In this document: in pieces, positions 15,141 through 26,386 of the stretch
How positions within the stretch are numbered: the first letter of the stretch is position 1
Layout: each line of letters starts with the position of its first letter
Assembly (NCBI GenBank): GCA_026261815.1
Contig: JAMPIT010000566.1
Span: 26,933,001 to 26,997,000 of the forward strand
DNA from: Monarcha castaneiventris obscurior
Lineage: Eukaryota > Chordata > Aves > Passeriformes > Monarchidae
Reading direction: 5' to 3'
Length of the DNA stretch: 64,000 nt
The notes under the pieces: model-generated
Told to the model about the DNA's origin: nothing
The model's database searches: none
The model's input: the letters and a program-made list of their open reading frames with translations, nothing else
Translations under genes and position numbers: made by a program

Positions 15141-18028
15141 CAACTTCTGTGAATCTAAACTGGTAACTGCTTTAATTCTTATCCTGCTTTATTTTCTTCC
15201 CTTTGTATTAATTTTTTAGATTAAAACCAAACCACAAAGGTAAATTAAGTAACAAACCGGGTTGTTTTTGAAATTACTTTTTAAAAAACTTTTTCCTTCT
15301 GACCCGCCTGTAAGAATCTTTTTTTTTAATATAATTCTATGCAGTTAAAAAAAAAAAAATGTCCTTCTGTCTTATAGTAAGTAACAAGGAGAGAAGATAC
15401 ATGAGTTACTATGTATTTATAGAGAGAGCTTCGTGAGCAGATCTAATACCAAGGTCAGATATATAAATGTAGATTCATCACAACTATCTCATGTGTGGCT
15501 TTATTTAAGTCAGACTCCTGAGGTCCAGTGAACTTAGGTTGATAGCAGATGGAATCAGCATTTGTGTTTGCTTAGGTTGTAGTCAGAATAGCCCTTTTTC
15601 ATCCTACAAAATGTGCTAGATATGTTTTCATCCATACACTGTATGAGGACATGTTTTCAGTGCTCAAAGGAGTATTGAAAATTTGCTAAGGCAAATTTTT
15701 CTGTCATATATCATGTATCCTCTGTGGGGTGTTGTAAACAAGTGAAACAAATTATTTTATGAAATACATTTACATTACTAGTGTATGATAGTGTATTGAG
15801 TCTGGAAAAATTTTCTTCTTCTCCTTCTACATTTGCAATGGTTTCAGCAGCTCCAACATCAAGAGTAAATTAAGGACCCGGCAGCACAAAATGAGCAAGT
15901 GTTTGCCTCTATGCTATGCATCTGGCTGACTCAGATGAAGTTAAAAATAGAGATCATTTCAGCTAAAATAGCTGCAAATGGAAAATTGATCACTGGATTC
16001 TAAAATTCAATAAATCATAGTCACTGTAGTTATTTAGTCTCTGTGGCTATAAAATCCTACAGAAATGCATTACTAGCACCTGAATATGCTAGTATGTGAG
16101 CAGCTTTCTGGCTCTAAACACTAGCTAAATTTTTGCTTTACTCTTTGGAAAGAAGTTGCTGACATTTTTCCCTGCCTTTTTTTCTGAATTTGAGAGAGTT
16201 GGCAAGTTTGGAATGCATAATTTCTGGATTATACACCTGAAGAGGGAGGCATGTTGTGTTACTGAGACACTTGTAAAGTATCTTGAGGTGGCTCTAGATG
16301 TTGTGAAAAAGTCATTATTTAAATACAACTTTTAAAAAAGAGATTGAGAAACAGAAGAACATTTCTACCTTAATTATTCTTCAAATCTGTAGAAAAATGG
16401 TAATAGTGTAGTATAGAACTTCTAACTTTAAAAGAGATTGCATATTGTCCTCCTTATCTGGTTCAAAATAACTGTTGACATCTCAGATTTTACTTATGAA
16501 ATGATCTGTGAAGCTCTACCCTTTCATAGCTGAACAACAGAAAATATGTCTTAATGTACATTAAGGTGCTTTAATCATATTTGATTCCCCCTCTTTGTGC
16601 TCTCCTGCCCCACCTGTTTTCAAAGTTTTCTCTTGGTTCATGGGCATCTATTTGTAAGATTGTTTCACTTAAATGAATTGAGTATTGTTTTAACTAAAGT
16701 TTAAAAAGACTATGCAGCAGAACATTAGGTCGAAAAAATAAAGTGAAGTTGAAAGTATGGTCAGTTAAATACAAAGCATGGAACTACTTTGAACCAGATG
16801 GGTCAAGTAATAAGAAAGAAAACAGGTGAAATATCTTGCAGTCCTCTTACAAAAAACGAACCCTTAAACCACTCTAATGTATCTGATGGAATTCATTACT
16901 TTATTCTGGTGAAATCTAAGTGTTCGGGTAAAGGCAGCACTTTATTAATAGAATCACAAAATGGCAGAATTATTATGTAATTTATATATATTGTTATATA
17001 GGGTATAATATGTATATAAAATTATTAATATAGTCATATTAATGTCCCAATACCGTCCTAATACAAATTGGATAGATATTGATTTCTAATATTTTTCCTT
17101 TTTAGGAAAAAAATTTGGAAAAGAACATGAATTAAGTAGGCAGGCTTGATGTTAATTTCAGTGTAACTTCTATCATCATTGTATCATGGAAACTTCAGAT
17201 TTGGTATTTAGTCCCAGAATATGAAACAGTGGAATTACTACAACCTCTTGATTTAATCTGGGAGAGAAGTTACTCCTAGAGAGTGTGCATTCCTTTTGAG
17301 TTAACTGACTGCAGGTGTGTGAATACTTCTAATACTTTAAAATGTCTTCAATAAAATGAACATTTTCTATGTTCACAGTCTAAATGCACCACATAAATCT
17401 ATTCTATATTAGATTGATGTGTGCATATTCTTTTTGGCCTTTGCTTTTTATGAATCTGGGCATATTTTTTGTATTTCAAATTTTAAGCTGGTCCTATTTC
17501 CTTAATTTATTATGACCTTTGAAGTAGAATACGGGTAACAAATTCCTGCAACAACTATTTTAAGGGGGAATGTGTCAGAGGATTGCCTGCCCCCACTTTG
17601 GAAGCTATAAAACTGTCTTGAATCAAGAGAAATCTATTAGTTTCATCAAAACATTCTAGTTTTGAAGAAGAACATTTGTTTAAAAAAAGTGTTTGGCTAT
17701 TAAATTGCCATAAAATTTTGTATTAAGAGCATGGAAAAAATACAGATAAGTAGACTGGTAAGAACTGATATGATTTGGATTGTATCAAAAGAAGATTTTT
17801 ATATTAAATGAAGAATTTTTAAAATATCAACTCTTTTAAAGAGAATTGTAGATTTCTGCCTAAAATATGAATATATAGTATATTAAAGCTATTTTTTTTT
17901 AATTTGAGTTTGCTACACAAAGAAGAAGTATTGTGTCTGGTTTGAAAGACACTATCACTGAATGGTGAAAGTATTTAAAGACATGATTATGTCTTAATTG
18001 TCTACTAGTCTGGTCAACCAACATTATT
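15141..18028. other. AT-rich DNA without recognised genes
   Basis: No gene, RNA or repeat family recognised. The sequence around 16945-16980 faintly recalls a CR1 terminus but is too short to support. Confidence 0.4.
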
Positions 18029-18265
18029 CATAGAATCATAGAATTGTTATGGTCACCACGTCCAACCATCACCTAGCGCCACCACCATGTTCACCATTAA
18101 ACCATGTCCTCAAGTGTCATATCAACATGTTTTTTAAATGCTTCCAGGGATGGTGACTCCATCACTTACCTGGGTGGTCTGCTCAAGTGATTTAAAACCC
18201 TTTTTGTGATTTTTTCTTCCTAATATCTCATCTAAACCTCTCTTGGTGCAACTTGAGGTCATTAT
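18029..18265 (-). mobile_element. CR1 LINE 3'-end fragment
   Basis: On the plus strand it opens with TCATAGAATCATAGAATT, the reverse complement of the ATTCTATG-type tail that ends avian CR1 retrotransposons. It continues with the usual CR1 3' region in reverse, including a 'cttccagggatggtgactcc' segment and a 'ttcttcctaatatctcatct' segment. This is a 5'-truncated, diverged copy with no coding capacity. Confidence 0.85.
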
Positions 18266-19726
18266 TTTACTCCATGTAGAGAATGGTTGAAACAAACGTG
18301 AACATTATTTACCATTTGGTCTTTAAATTTTGGTCTTTTTGTCTATGTAACTGTATTGAATCATCTTGGTAGTCAGAGAAAGGGTCCAGAGCTCCAATTT
18401 TATTTTCTGATAACCAAACCTATTTCACAGTGTTTGTTCTATATTGCACTGAAAATATTTTGGTCTTTCTCATGTGATTTATAAATTTTGCTTTTTATAA
18501 AAAGCAAGATTTGCAGGATCCTTTTAAACTCAAATATTATGGACTCCAGTTTAAGAGAACATTTATAAAAAAGTTATTAAAAAACATTCGTTTCAGGCAA
18601 TATTTTGTATTTTCTGCTTACCCTCTACCCAAAGTCAGCCCAGGAGGATGTGGAGTTTGTTCTTCTAAAACAAAGATACTTGATTTCTGAGTGTAGTTTT
18701 TTTCTCTTCTAGCTGAATTTATTAATCTGTGGTAGCTAACATGATGGAAGCAAATATTAAGCAAATATTAAGGTTTTCATATCTTTACAGGGATATGGCA
18801 CATACAGCTTAAATAAAAAGATTTATTTTATTTCTCCAATCCATTCCTATCCTGTTAGTAGGAAGAGCAAAATATATGCCAACAACATTTTAAAGTCATG
18901 GGAAAAAATCAGAGTACTGCCATTAAGAAGTTCTGTTTATTTGTATTTTCAAATAGGGCATTCACCAGTGTTGTCTTTTTATATTGATCCCTTTTTCTTT
19001 AATATCTCTATTTATAGTAGCTGTGAAGACTTGCCTATTTCCTTTTTGTTTCTTTCCTCTTTGTGTACCTTTTTTTGACTAGAAAGGTTTCAATTGTTGC
19101 TGTTCCCTACCTTTTGTTCTCACCTTCTGTTTTAGGATGAAAGAAAAAATGATTAAAGAAAAAACTTTGTGTGTGAAATGTACACAGAAAATGCCCAACC
19201 TTCTTGTGAGCTATTCTTCATATTCATAGGTTTGGAGAATCTACAAGCAAGAGGAATATAAGGAATTAATTTTTGACAAATGAAAATATAAAGAAGACTT
19301 ATAAAAGCTCTAGTCTACTTTTATCTTTTACTGTTACCCAGAATTTTAATTCTTCTCGTCTGCGAAACCCTTTAAAACAGAGTAGACCTTAGCCTTTAAA
19401 ATAGGCTTTGAAATAGTTATTGCAAATAACTGCTTCAGATTTTGCCTTCTTCACTGTAATTCTTTAGAAATATTCCAACTACATATTTTTTTTTCCCTAA
19501 AGTGAAGCAGCACACTTTTCTGCTGTATTCATTTTCTGGGCCCCATTTTTGGCTTCAGGTTTGAGATGATGTTGTATCACCTAACTCTCAGGCTGAAGAG
19601 TGCAGCATTCCTACCAGTATTCAATTAACCCACAGTTCTTTCCACTGTGGAGAGTGCCCTACCCAAAGATGCACAGCATATTCTAAGACTGAACAAAACA
19701 TTTTCTGGTCTTCAGTCAGCCACCTT
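18266..19726. other. AT-rich DNA without recognised genes
   Basis: No feature recognised apart from homopolymer runs. Confidence 0.4.
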
Positions 19727-19854
19727 GCTTTAGAGAGTATGAGGGTTTTAGAGAGTGGAAGGATGCCATTCAGTGTCAGCTGGTCTAAGTGCTTTAGAGA
19801 GTATGAGGGTTTTAGAGAGTGGAAGGATGCCATTCAGTGTCAGCTGGTCTAAGT
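19727..19854 (+). repeat. Exact 64-bp tandem duplication
   Basis: Two adjacent copies of a 64-bp unit (19727-19790 and 19791-19854), each starting GCTTTAGAGAGTATGAGGG and ending CTGGTCTAAGT. I see no differences between them, so the duplication is recent or has been homogenised. Each unit also contains an internal short repeat (TTTAGAGAGT twice). Confidence 0.9.
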
Positions 19855-20057
19855 GCCAGAGAACAGCCCTGAGTACATTTAATTTACTAATGTAGACATA
19901 TCGTATGACTCTCACTTTTTAGCTGAGGGAGATTTCTCATTATGCTACTGTCAGATTCTCTTCTGTATTCAGAAATATTACATTCTTGAATATAAACCAG
20001 CCTGAATTAATACAAGGATTGCCTTGGAAGTAAGAGGCATTTGGACAATGAACTTAG

Positions 20058-20140
20058 TAACATCCTTTAACCTTTGGTCTGCCTTGAATTGGTCAGACAG
20101 CTGGATTAGAAGATTTTTGTAGGTCCCTTCCACCTGGAAC
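20058..20140 (+). mobile_element. CR1 LINE 3' terminus
   Basis: The sequence up to 'taggtcccttccacctgg' is the characteristic CR1 3' end, directly followed by a pentanucleotide array grown from the tail. This is a short 5'-truncated copy. Confidence 0.7.
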
Positions 20141-20227
20141 TATTCTATTCTATTCTATTCTATTCTATTCTATTCTATTCTATTCTATTCTATTCTATTC
20201 TATTCTATTCTATTCTATTCTATTCTA
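20141..20227 (+). repeat. (TATTC)n microsatellite
   Basis: About 87 bp of perfect TATTC pentanucleotide repeats, roughly 17 units, starting exactly where the CR1 3' end stops. CR1 tails are ATTCT/ATTCTATG-like, so this is best read as an expanded CR1 tail. Confidence 0.95.
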
Positions 20228-22379
20228 ATTGTCTTCACACTTATCTTCTTGGTGTTTCTTGTCAATTACTTACCACTACTTAATGATTTACCAATCTACC
20301 TCCTATGAGTCTTGCATTTTAAAAGAAAAGACACTTGTGATGTTGAACATATCAAATACAGTGTTGGATTTAGACACTTAATTTCTTATGGGTGAATTTC
20401 CAAACACTAAGGATCTTTTTTAATTTTCTGTCAGAGTCCTTTGAAACAAATGACTGAAAGCTTTATATAAATTTGTCCACAGCAAGGGACCATGTTGATT
20501 TCATTGAAGAGTATTTATAACCCATATGAATAGATATGTTTTTATTTGATTTTTCACTCTCTATGATCTCCATTTTTTTAAGTAAAATTAAATATGAGCT
20601 ACAATATTAATGGAAATGTTACCATGTCAGGATCTACTTTAGGTGTAAGATATCGTGATAATATATCAGAAACTATGGGTATTCACTGAATGTACCGGTG
20701 AACTTGAACAGTTTAAAGCCTTGCAGAAATCCAATATGATGTTCCATTTTCTTGTCTGAATTCTTCACTGTTTCCATTTTTCTAAATTTTTTTTTTTTAA
20801 ATTTTCTCTCTGTCTGAGCATTTGTATAGAATAGCACTCACTTTAGTTCTCTTGATATATATAGGCTTTTATAAGTTTCTTAAATGTCAGCATGTTCATT
20901 ATTGTAAATGATAAAATGCAGGAAAATTGAATATGAATGTCATAGCAACATTTCCGTAATACTTTGAAGAGTATTTAATCATAAAATCAGATTAATATTA
21001 GTACACTTGAAGGGAAGAAAACATACCCAGAGGCTTTAACATAAAACAAAATTTATATTTGTACAGTAACTCCGGTTTCTTTGTTGTCATACTTTGTATT
21101 TAAACAATCAAAGTATGATATTCTCTGTGGAAGTAAAGTCAAGTATTTTGTTCTACAGATAGGGTTGTTGTATTGCATCTGTTTTATAGATAACAGAGAT
21201 AAAATAGCTTTACTGCTAGCCAGAAAAGATTCATTCCTCATGTTCCTAGTTATCTCCAGAGGGGCATGATACAAGAAATAGAGTTAGATCAGGGCAAAAA
21301 GCATATTTCATGAATTGACCTACTTTCCAGGAATACAATCGGAGTTCTAGATGTTCTAGTCCCTCTATATCATATTTTTAATGATGTGAAATTGCTGATT
21401 GCTTTAATATTTTAGCAGGATTTTAAGGAACAAATACATTTCAGACAATATTTGGCTGACAAATTATGCCTAAAACTTTTATTTTTTTCCGAGAAAAAAA
21501 AAATTTGATCACCTAGAAGGTGACAGCAGGTGGTTGACTCCATGGTTCTCATAAAGATTTCTTAAGTAGAATATGAAGTAGTTCAGGATCTATGGAATTG
21601 GAACAAAATGCTACATCTGAATTTTTTAGTTGACTTCACCATCCTTAATTCTTTTCTCAGGGTTAACTCAGATACGGATGCATAGGACAGCTATGTGTGT
21701 TACAAGCATAGTCTTTAAATTGTTATTGGCCTTCAGTTTTAAGGTCTGGTTCATAGGTCTGTGGGAACCAAGCCTAAACTAAACAATTGACTTTTCACAC
21801 CAATTCATGTGATTTTTTTTTTCCAAATAGTTCTCCAAAGTTAGGAAAGGGTCTTTAAGATCATACTATAAATCTAAATTGGATAGGATGGATTGACTTT
21901 TCCACCTTTTTTTTTTCTTTCCGTATTTAAAACTTTGTTACTATTGTTTTGCTGGTGGACAACCACAGACTGAGGAATATTTTGCAGTTCTCTAAAATTT
22001 TCTTGAAGAAATGAGGAAAGAGAAAAAGTGAATCTTACCAGCAAAAGTGGAAAAGAGTTTCATAGATGAAAATTTTTCTGCATTGTAATTTTTATGTCTG
22101 CCAAATACTAGAAAATAGATACAGGTAATAGTATTTCTTAGGCAGCGTTTTTTACAATGAAATAACTGAAAAAATCTAAATATACAAATCAATTAACTCT
22201 AAGTGTACATTAATATATTGCCTGACCTTATCTCAGCTAGTTGTATGACACAGTTTGGTCAAAGAGGACAGTTCTCAGAAGGCACTTAGCAACAGAATAG
22301 GGCCACTGTGAATTGACTTCTACAGAGATTGACTGAAAATCCATGCTGCTGGAATTAAAGCATGTAACTGAGGGATTGA
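20228..22379. other. AT-rich DNA without recognised genes
   Basis: No gene or repeat family recognised. Overlapping short ORFs on both strands at 21053-21274 have no motif. Confidence 0.4.
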
Positions 22380-22440
22380 TTCATAGAATCATAGAATATC
22401 CTTAGTTGGAAGGGACCCAAAAGAATCATTGAACTCCAAC
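22380..22440 (-). mobile_element. CR1 LINE 3'-terminal fragment
   Basis: Plus-strand TTCATAGAATCATAGAATAT followed by 'ttggaagggaccc' is the reverse complement of the CR1 3' terminus. Only about 60 bp is preserved. Confidence 0.75.
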
Positions 22441-23838
22441 TGGGATTTCCCCAGTATTGTAGAAAACCTTAAAAAATATAATTCTGTTTTCCAAATTCTG
22501 ACTTCTGCAGCAGCATACAGCTCTATGCATTAGATTTTTTTTTTTTTTTTTGAGGGGTGAAGTGCGTAGGCTCTGTTGTAAATACGAATATATCCATTTA
22601 TGATGCCAGATCAAACCTTTTAGCAATAGTAAGGTTTTTATTTTGCTGTGGTTGTCTGTCAAAGTAGGTGAGGAGGTCTGAGTTAAAACTTTTATTATAC
22701 ATCAGTAGCCATTTAGTATGTCTTTGGATTTCCCACTGCTAGTAATGATAATGTGCATTGATAGTCGCAAATTTTCATCTAATCTTTAAAATAGGACAAA
22801 GTAGAGTTATTGATTTTTTCTCAAGACATATTGTACTTTTAAAGCTTGCTTTCTAATTGATCAGCTGTTCCTGACATTAAAGTAAAAGCTTAATGTCAAA
22901 TTTCTGAACAGTAATCTGACGTGAACTACTAAGACTACTGCATAAGCACAGCAGTTTGTCTGTGCCATTTCTCTTATGTTGATGTGATTTTTCAAATCCA
23001 TTAACATTGTAAGGGACATCTTTAATTACAACAAGCATCTCTTCAGAATTCTTGAAAGAATCAAAATTAGAGTATATTTACCTCTCTTGCTAATATAATT
23101 CCTTCAATACTGGCTGTTTAAATATATGTACAGTAGAGATTTTTTCTTTGATCAAATAAACAAAGAGAAATATTTTGTTAATTTCTCTCACATAATATGT
23201 CAGTATTTTAAATAGTATTCCATTTAAAATAGAATTGCACTTTGAATTTGAGAAGTCAAAGTTTAAAAAATTCTTCAAGCTTCTTGCTTCTTTAGGGCAT
23301 ATATTCACCACTGGCTTCTGTTTTCTAGAGGTAGATTGTTGGCTAGATAAAATCTGTATTTCAGGCCCCAAAGCTGCCTAAAGAACAAACTCAAGCCAAT
23401 TGACACAATAGTGATCAAAAAGGAATGGCCTAGCCTAAACAAACTTAGTTCAAAGAATGTGCTCATGCTTTATTAAAGCTCTTTAAAGAAGTTACCTAGC
23501 TGTCTGCTCAGAGCTAATTTACGACCCTATCCAAATTTTTGCTTCACTTAAATCTGCTGACATGAAAGACTTGCAATATTATATAGACCAGTTCAACTAA
23601 AACAGTAGATATCAACACAGTACGTTTGATTCTTTATAAACTGGATAACTATATTTAAGTTTCTTGTTACTTTTGTTTTCTGAAATACAGGGAAAAAACC
23701 CCAATCCTAACAAAGAAAATAAACACTGACAACTTTGCAAAAGCCATTCTGTATGATTGGCATCTTGTATGTTGGCTTTCATCTTGGGAACTTTAGCAAG
23801 CATTCACATTTGTCTTGTACTTCATCATATTAAAAAGA
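22441..23838. other. AT-rich DNA without recognised genes
   Basis: No gene or element recognised up to the target duplication of the old LTR. Confidence 0.4.
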
Positions 23839-23843
23839 AATAG
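23839..23843 (+). repeat. Left target-site duplication of old LTR
   Basis: AATAG directly before the TGTAGTGGG terminus. The same five bases follow the other terminus at 34126-34130. A 5-bp duplication is typical of class III (ERVL-like) and some class I elements. Confidence 0.8.
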
Positions 23844-23995
23844 TGTAGTGGGTTCAGTTCGTTAACCAGGCAGAAACACCAATTTAGTGCAGTGGTTTCA
23901 GGTTAAATTGGGCATTACCCCCCCAATGTCCTTTCTGTGAGATAAACATTAGGAGAAAAGCAAAGCAGGCATGAAACTTGAAGAATATAAAGAAG

Positions 23996-24001
23996 TTTAT
24001 T
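23996..24001 (-). promoter_or_regulatory. Poly(A) signal of old LTR
   Basis: TTTATT on plus is AATAAA on the minus strand, about 360 bp downstream of the minus-strand TATA box and about 150 bp before the LTR end. This is the expected place for an R/U5 polyadenylation signal. Confidence 0.55.
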
Positions 24002-24359
24002 AACACCCAGATGTAAGAAAACAACAACAGAACAAACCTTCAGAGCTCTTTCTCTCCCCCAATTTCCCCCTCCCCCAATCAGTGTTGCAGCTCTAGGAAA
24101 GGGGAAAAAGAAAAGGGTTTTTCCCTCCTGCTTTGCGTGGTCTTACAAACTGCCACAATTTGCAGGTTTGCTTAAAATTAAACAACCTCTGCTAAGATGT
24201 AACACATCTCTTTTCCATGAGCCCTTTCACAGTCCCTTCAACTGCTAAAAGACAGGCCCTCACATGGGGTTATTACTCGTTTAAGGATGAATCACTTTCC
24301 TTTTTGGCTTGAACATAAGGCTTTTTTTCGTCATCAGGTTTTAAAAGCCCCTCCCTGCT

Positions 24360-24367
24360 TTTATATA
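24360..24367 (-). promoter_or_regulatory. TATA box of old LTR
   Basis: TTTATATA on plus gives TATATAAA on minus, followed by GC-richer sequence. It lies just downstream (in minus orientation) of the repeat array, as a core promoter below an enhancer array would. Confidence 0.55.
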
Positions 24368-24567
24368 TATCCTGGCATCAGCACTCCTCAACCTTTTTAC
24401 CAGCCACTCGGGAAAAATGTCCATCCCCCACGTACTTTAACATAGATTAAAGAGACAAACAGTTTGCAATATGACAGTTCATACCACGGCGAGGCAAGGA
24501 GATTTTTAAGCTCCACGCAAGTCCATGCAGCACCGCCCTTGTAGCTTCATCCCACATGACCCCGCTT

Positions 24568-24692
24568 TCTCTTTCCCTCTGGCTCTGAAAGCCACCATGT
24601 TGTAGGGTGCTATCTCTTTCTCTGGCTCTGAAAGCCGCCATGTTGTAGGGCGTTATCTCTTTCTCTCTGGCTCTGAAAGCTGCCATGTTGTA
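24568..24692 (-). repeat. YY1-box repeat array, left part (3 units)
   Basis: Three units of the array, with their boxes at 24591 (GCCACCATGTTG), 24634 (GCCGCCATGTTG) and 24679 (GCTGCCATGTTG). Spacings are 43 and 45 bp. Between boxes lie a pyrimidine-rich stretch (TCTCTTTCTCT) and GGCTCTGAAA. The third unit is cut by the provirus 14 bp after its box start. The array continues at 33031. Confidence 0.93.
24687..24692 (+). repeat. Left target-site duplication of provirus
   Basis: GTTGTA immediately before the 5' LTR (TGTGGAGG). The same six bases follow the 3' LTR at 33025-33030. A 6-bp duplication fits class II (alpha- and betaretroviral) integrases. Confidence 0.95.
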
Positions 24693-24989
24693 TGTGGAGG
24701 GGCAGGTCCCAACTGTGGCGGCTGCCACTCACTCCGACACCGCCTCCGACTCCGCCTCTGGGGACGGAGACTCCTCCTGGGAGGAGGACTCCATGGGCGG
24801 GACCACCGTCTAAACCCAGCCCAGTTTCCAGAACATTCCCCAGGGTGCGTCGAGTGATTGGTCCCCGGTTGATTGATCTGTGTGTACCACCCCCTTGTAA
24901 AATTTTGATTTGCCCTCGGACCCTGTACCCTCCTACCCTCTGATGCTTCATTGGTTATCTATCCGGCACCCCTCCCCTTTTCGCCCTCC

Positions 24990-24996
24990 TTAAAAG
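24990..24996 (+). promoter_or_regulatory. TATA-like box in 5' LTR
   Basis: TTAAAAG in a GC-rich context, about 50 bp upstream of AATAAA. Transcription would start near 25020, giving a short R region. The position in the LTR is typical, but the start site itself cannot be read from sequence. Confidence 0.6.
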
Positions 24997-25042
24997 GGCG
25001 TGCACCCCTTGCGTCCTCGGAGTTTTCCCTCAGGACCTTCTC

Positions 25043-25048
25043 AATAAA
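25043..25048 (+). promoter_or_regulatory. LTR poly(A) signal (5' copy)
   Basis: AATAAA in the predicted R region of the 5' LTR. The functional copy for the genome's 3' end is the equivalent site at 32822-32827. Confidence 0.8.
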
Positions 25049-25245
25049 GGAGCTCAGGGGGAAACCCCCTCTCGCTACCCTTTGCCTCCTCACCTGTTCA
25101 TTCGCGCCTTGCTTCTCCTCGTGTGGAGCGGCCCCCGTCTGCGGGATCCATCCCTGCCTAACTTGTGGCACCTCGGATCTGAGGCGACCAGGGTTCCTTC
25201 GGGCCGGCATCTTGCGCTGAGGACAGCTAGGACTGCCAGGCAACA

Positions 25246-25568
25246 AGTGGCGCACCAAACACGGACTTGACTTTTAACATTAAATCCTGTTCGCCTGCCA
25301 TCGCGAGGTGCTGTCGCTTCCCTGCGTGAAGCACACTCTGTTTTAAGAGTGGTGCTCCCGGGGTGGATCTCCAGGAACTGTGCCGGGACGGACAGCGTGC
25401 CCCATTCCTGCGCCAGGACCTGAAGATCCCTGCCTGGAGGAGGACCCAGTGTCTGCTTTCCGTTCATCTCCCAAAGAAAACCAAAGAAGGGTAAAAAAGA
25501 TTTTGGTGCTCCCCCTCGTTCTTCTTTAGTTTTTCATTTTCAGACACTGTGGGTGGGTGTTCTTCAGA
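25246..25568 (+). other. Provirus 5' leader
   Basis: 323 bp between the 5' LTR and gag. I find no ATG from the expected cap site through to the gag start, so gag would be reached by simple scanning. A possible splice donor is AGAAGG|GTAAAA at 25490/25491, which could produce env mRNA. A polypyrimidine tract ending in CAG at 25543 looks like a splice acceptor just upstream of gag. The packaging signal should also lie here but cannot be recognised by eye. Confidence 0.6.
25248..25270 (+). promoter_or_regulatory. Primer-binding site, lysine-tRNA-like
   Basis: TGGCGC begins two bases after the LTR end, the normal place for a retroviral primer site. The 23 bases read like the complement of the 3' end of tRNA-Lys(UUU), with one extra base after TGGCGC and two mismatches. 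The outer blocks TGGCGC and GGACTTGA are intact. It does not resemble the tryptophan-tRNA site of alpharetroviruses. The tRNA assignment is an inference; a different avian tRNA may fit better. Confidence 0.6.
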
Positions 25569-26384
25569 ATGGGCAACCGCCTTTCTGGAGAACAGCGGGA
25601 GTTTTACCTCCAAGTTAGAGATTCCCTTTTTAATAATAAGTTAAAGTTTTCAAAAAGCCTCCTTAAACGTTTTGTTGCTTGGATCTTTAAAGAGTTTCCT
25701 CACACCAATCGGTGTGACGCATTTTCTTTTGATTTTTGGGACAAAATTCAAAGGAGGATGGTTTTTTTACAGGGTTGTGGGGACGGGTCAGTAGAGCGCT
25801 TCTTCGCGCTCCTGACCCTGATCCAAAGCACTGTAAAAAGACCAAAAAAGAAAGTTAAGACCCCAGTTCACCCTTCCCCTTTACCCGTTCCCCGTCTCTC
25901 CCATTCCCCAAGCCTTGATAGAAGAGGCGCGGCGAGAGTAAAAAGCCAAAGCGCTCAGGGTTGCTACCTGCTCCCTGACTCTCCCGGCGCTTCTCCTTAC
26001 CCGGCTCGGAAAGGGACCGGCCAACCCTCTCCGAGCACCCCTAAAAAATCTTCCCTTAAACCCGCTTCCCCGGTTTCTACTCCCAAAGTTAATTCCCCCA
26101 AAAATAAGAAGAGAGTTTCCCTGTGTGCTCCTTCCCCAGTTGAATCCCCAGTTAATCCCTCAACCCTTGGTTTTTCAAATGGAGAGGGGAGCCTGTCCCA
26201 GCCACAAAATGGCTGCGGCAAGAGCTCTCCCTCACAGCCCCTTTCTCCTCCCCATCATCCCTCTTTTCCCGCCTTTCCAACCTCCCATTTTCCCGCCACA
26301 AACCCGTTCCACCCCTATGATGTCAACCCTGACCCTCCTTCCTATTACCCTAACCCCTCCCCCGGGCGGCGACTGGCGCAGTAG
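25569..26384 (+). pseudogene. gag, 5' part (matrix and proline-rich region)
   Basis: The N-terminal part of the structural polyprotein. The start MGNRLS at 25569 has A at -3 and G at +4 and is the first ATG of the transcript. Glycine 2 and serine 6 fit N-myristoylation, expected for membrane targeting of matrix. Residues 1 to about 95 are a compact matrix-like domain rich in aromatic and basic residues. A long proline/serine-rich linker follows, with a PPSY late-domain motif (26334-26345) of the kind that recruits NEDD4-family ubiquitin ligases. The frame closes at TAG 26382-26384, while the rest of gag continues one frame over, so a single frameshift lesion lies in the proline-rich stretch before that stop. 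A run of C in this region makes a real indel or an assembly error equally possible. Confidence 0.85.
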
Positions 26385-26386
26385 GT

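Larger units (their letters stand above)
24693..25245 (+). repeat. 5' LTR of provirus
   Basis: A 553-bp LTR starting TGTGGAGGGG and ending CCAGGCAACA. It differs from the 3' LTR at five positions (25092, 25104, 25120, 25164, 25209), all transitions and all in the last third. U3 contains two ATTGG (inverted CCAAT) boxes at 24857-24861 and 24950-24954 and a TTAAAAG TATA-like box. AATAAA at 25043 marks R. The first 121 bp are a copy of the env 3' end and stop codon, because env runs into U3 at the other end. Confidence 0.96.

Noticed and set aside
16940..16980. Faint CR1-like terminus (aatagaatcacaaaatgg)
   Set aside because: Too short and diverged to separate from chance.
24692..25220. ORFs inside the 5' LTR and again in the 3' LTR
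   Set aside because: They are open stretches of LTR sequence duplicated by LTR formation. The 24693-24813 piece is simply the copied env 3' end.
25248..25270. Tryptophan-tRNA primer site, expected if the whole virus were an alpharetrovirus
   Set aside because: The site begins TGGCGC and continues toward GGACTTGA, which does not fit the tryptophan-type site.
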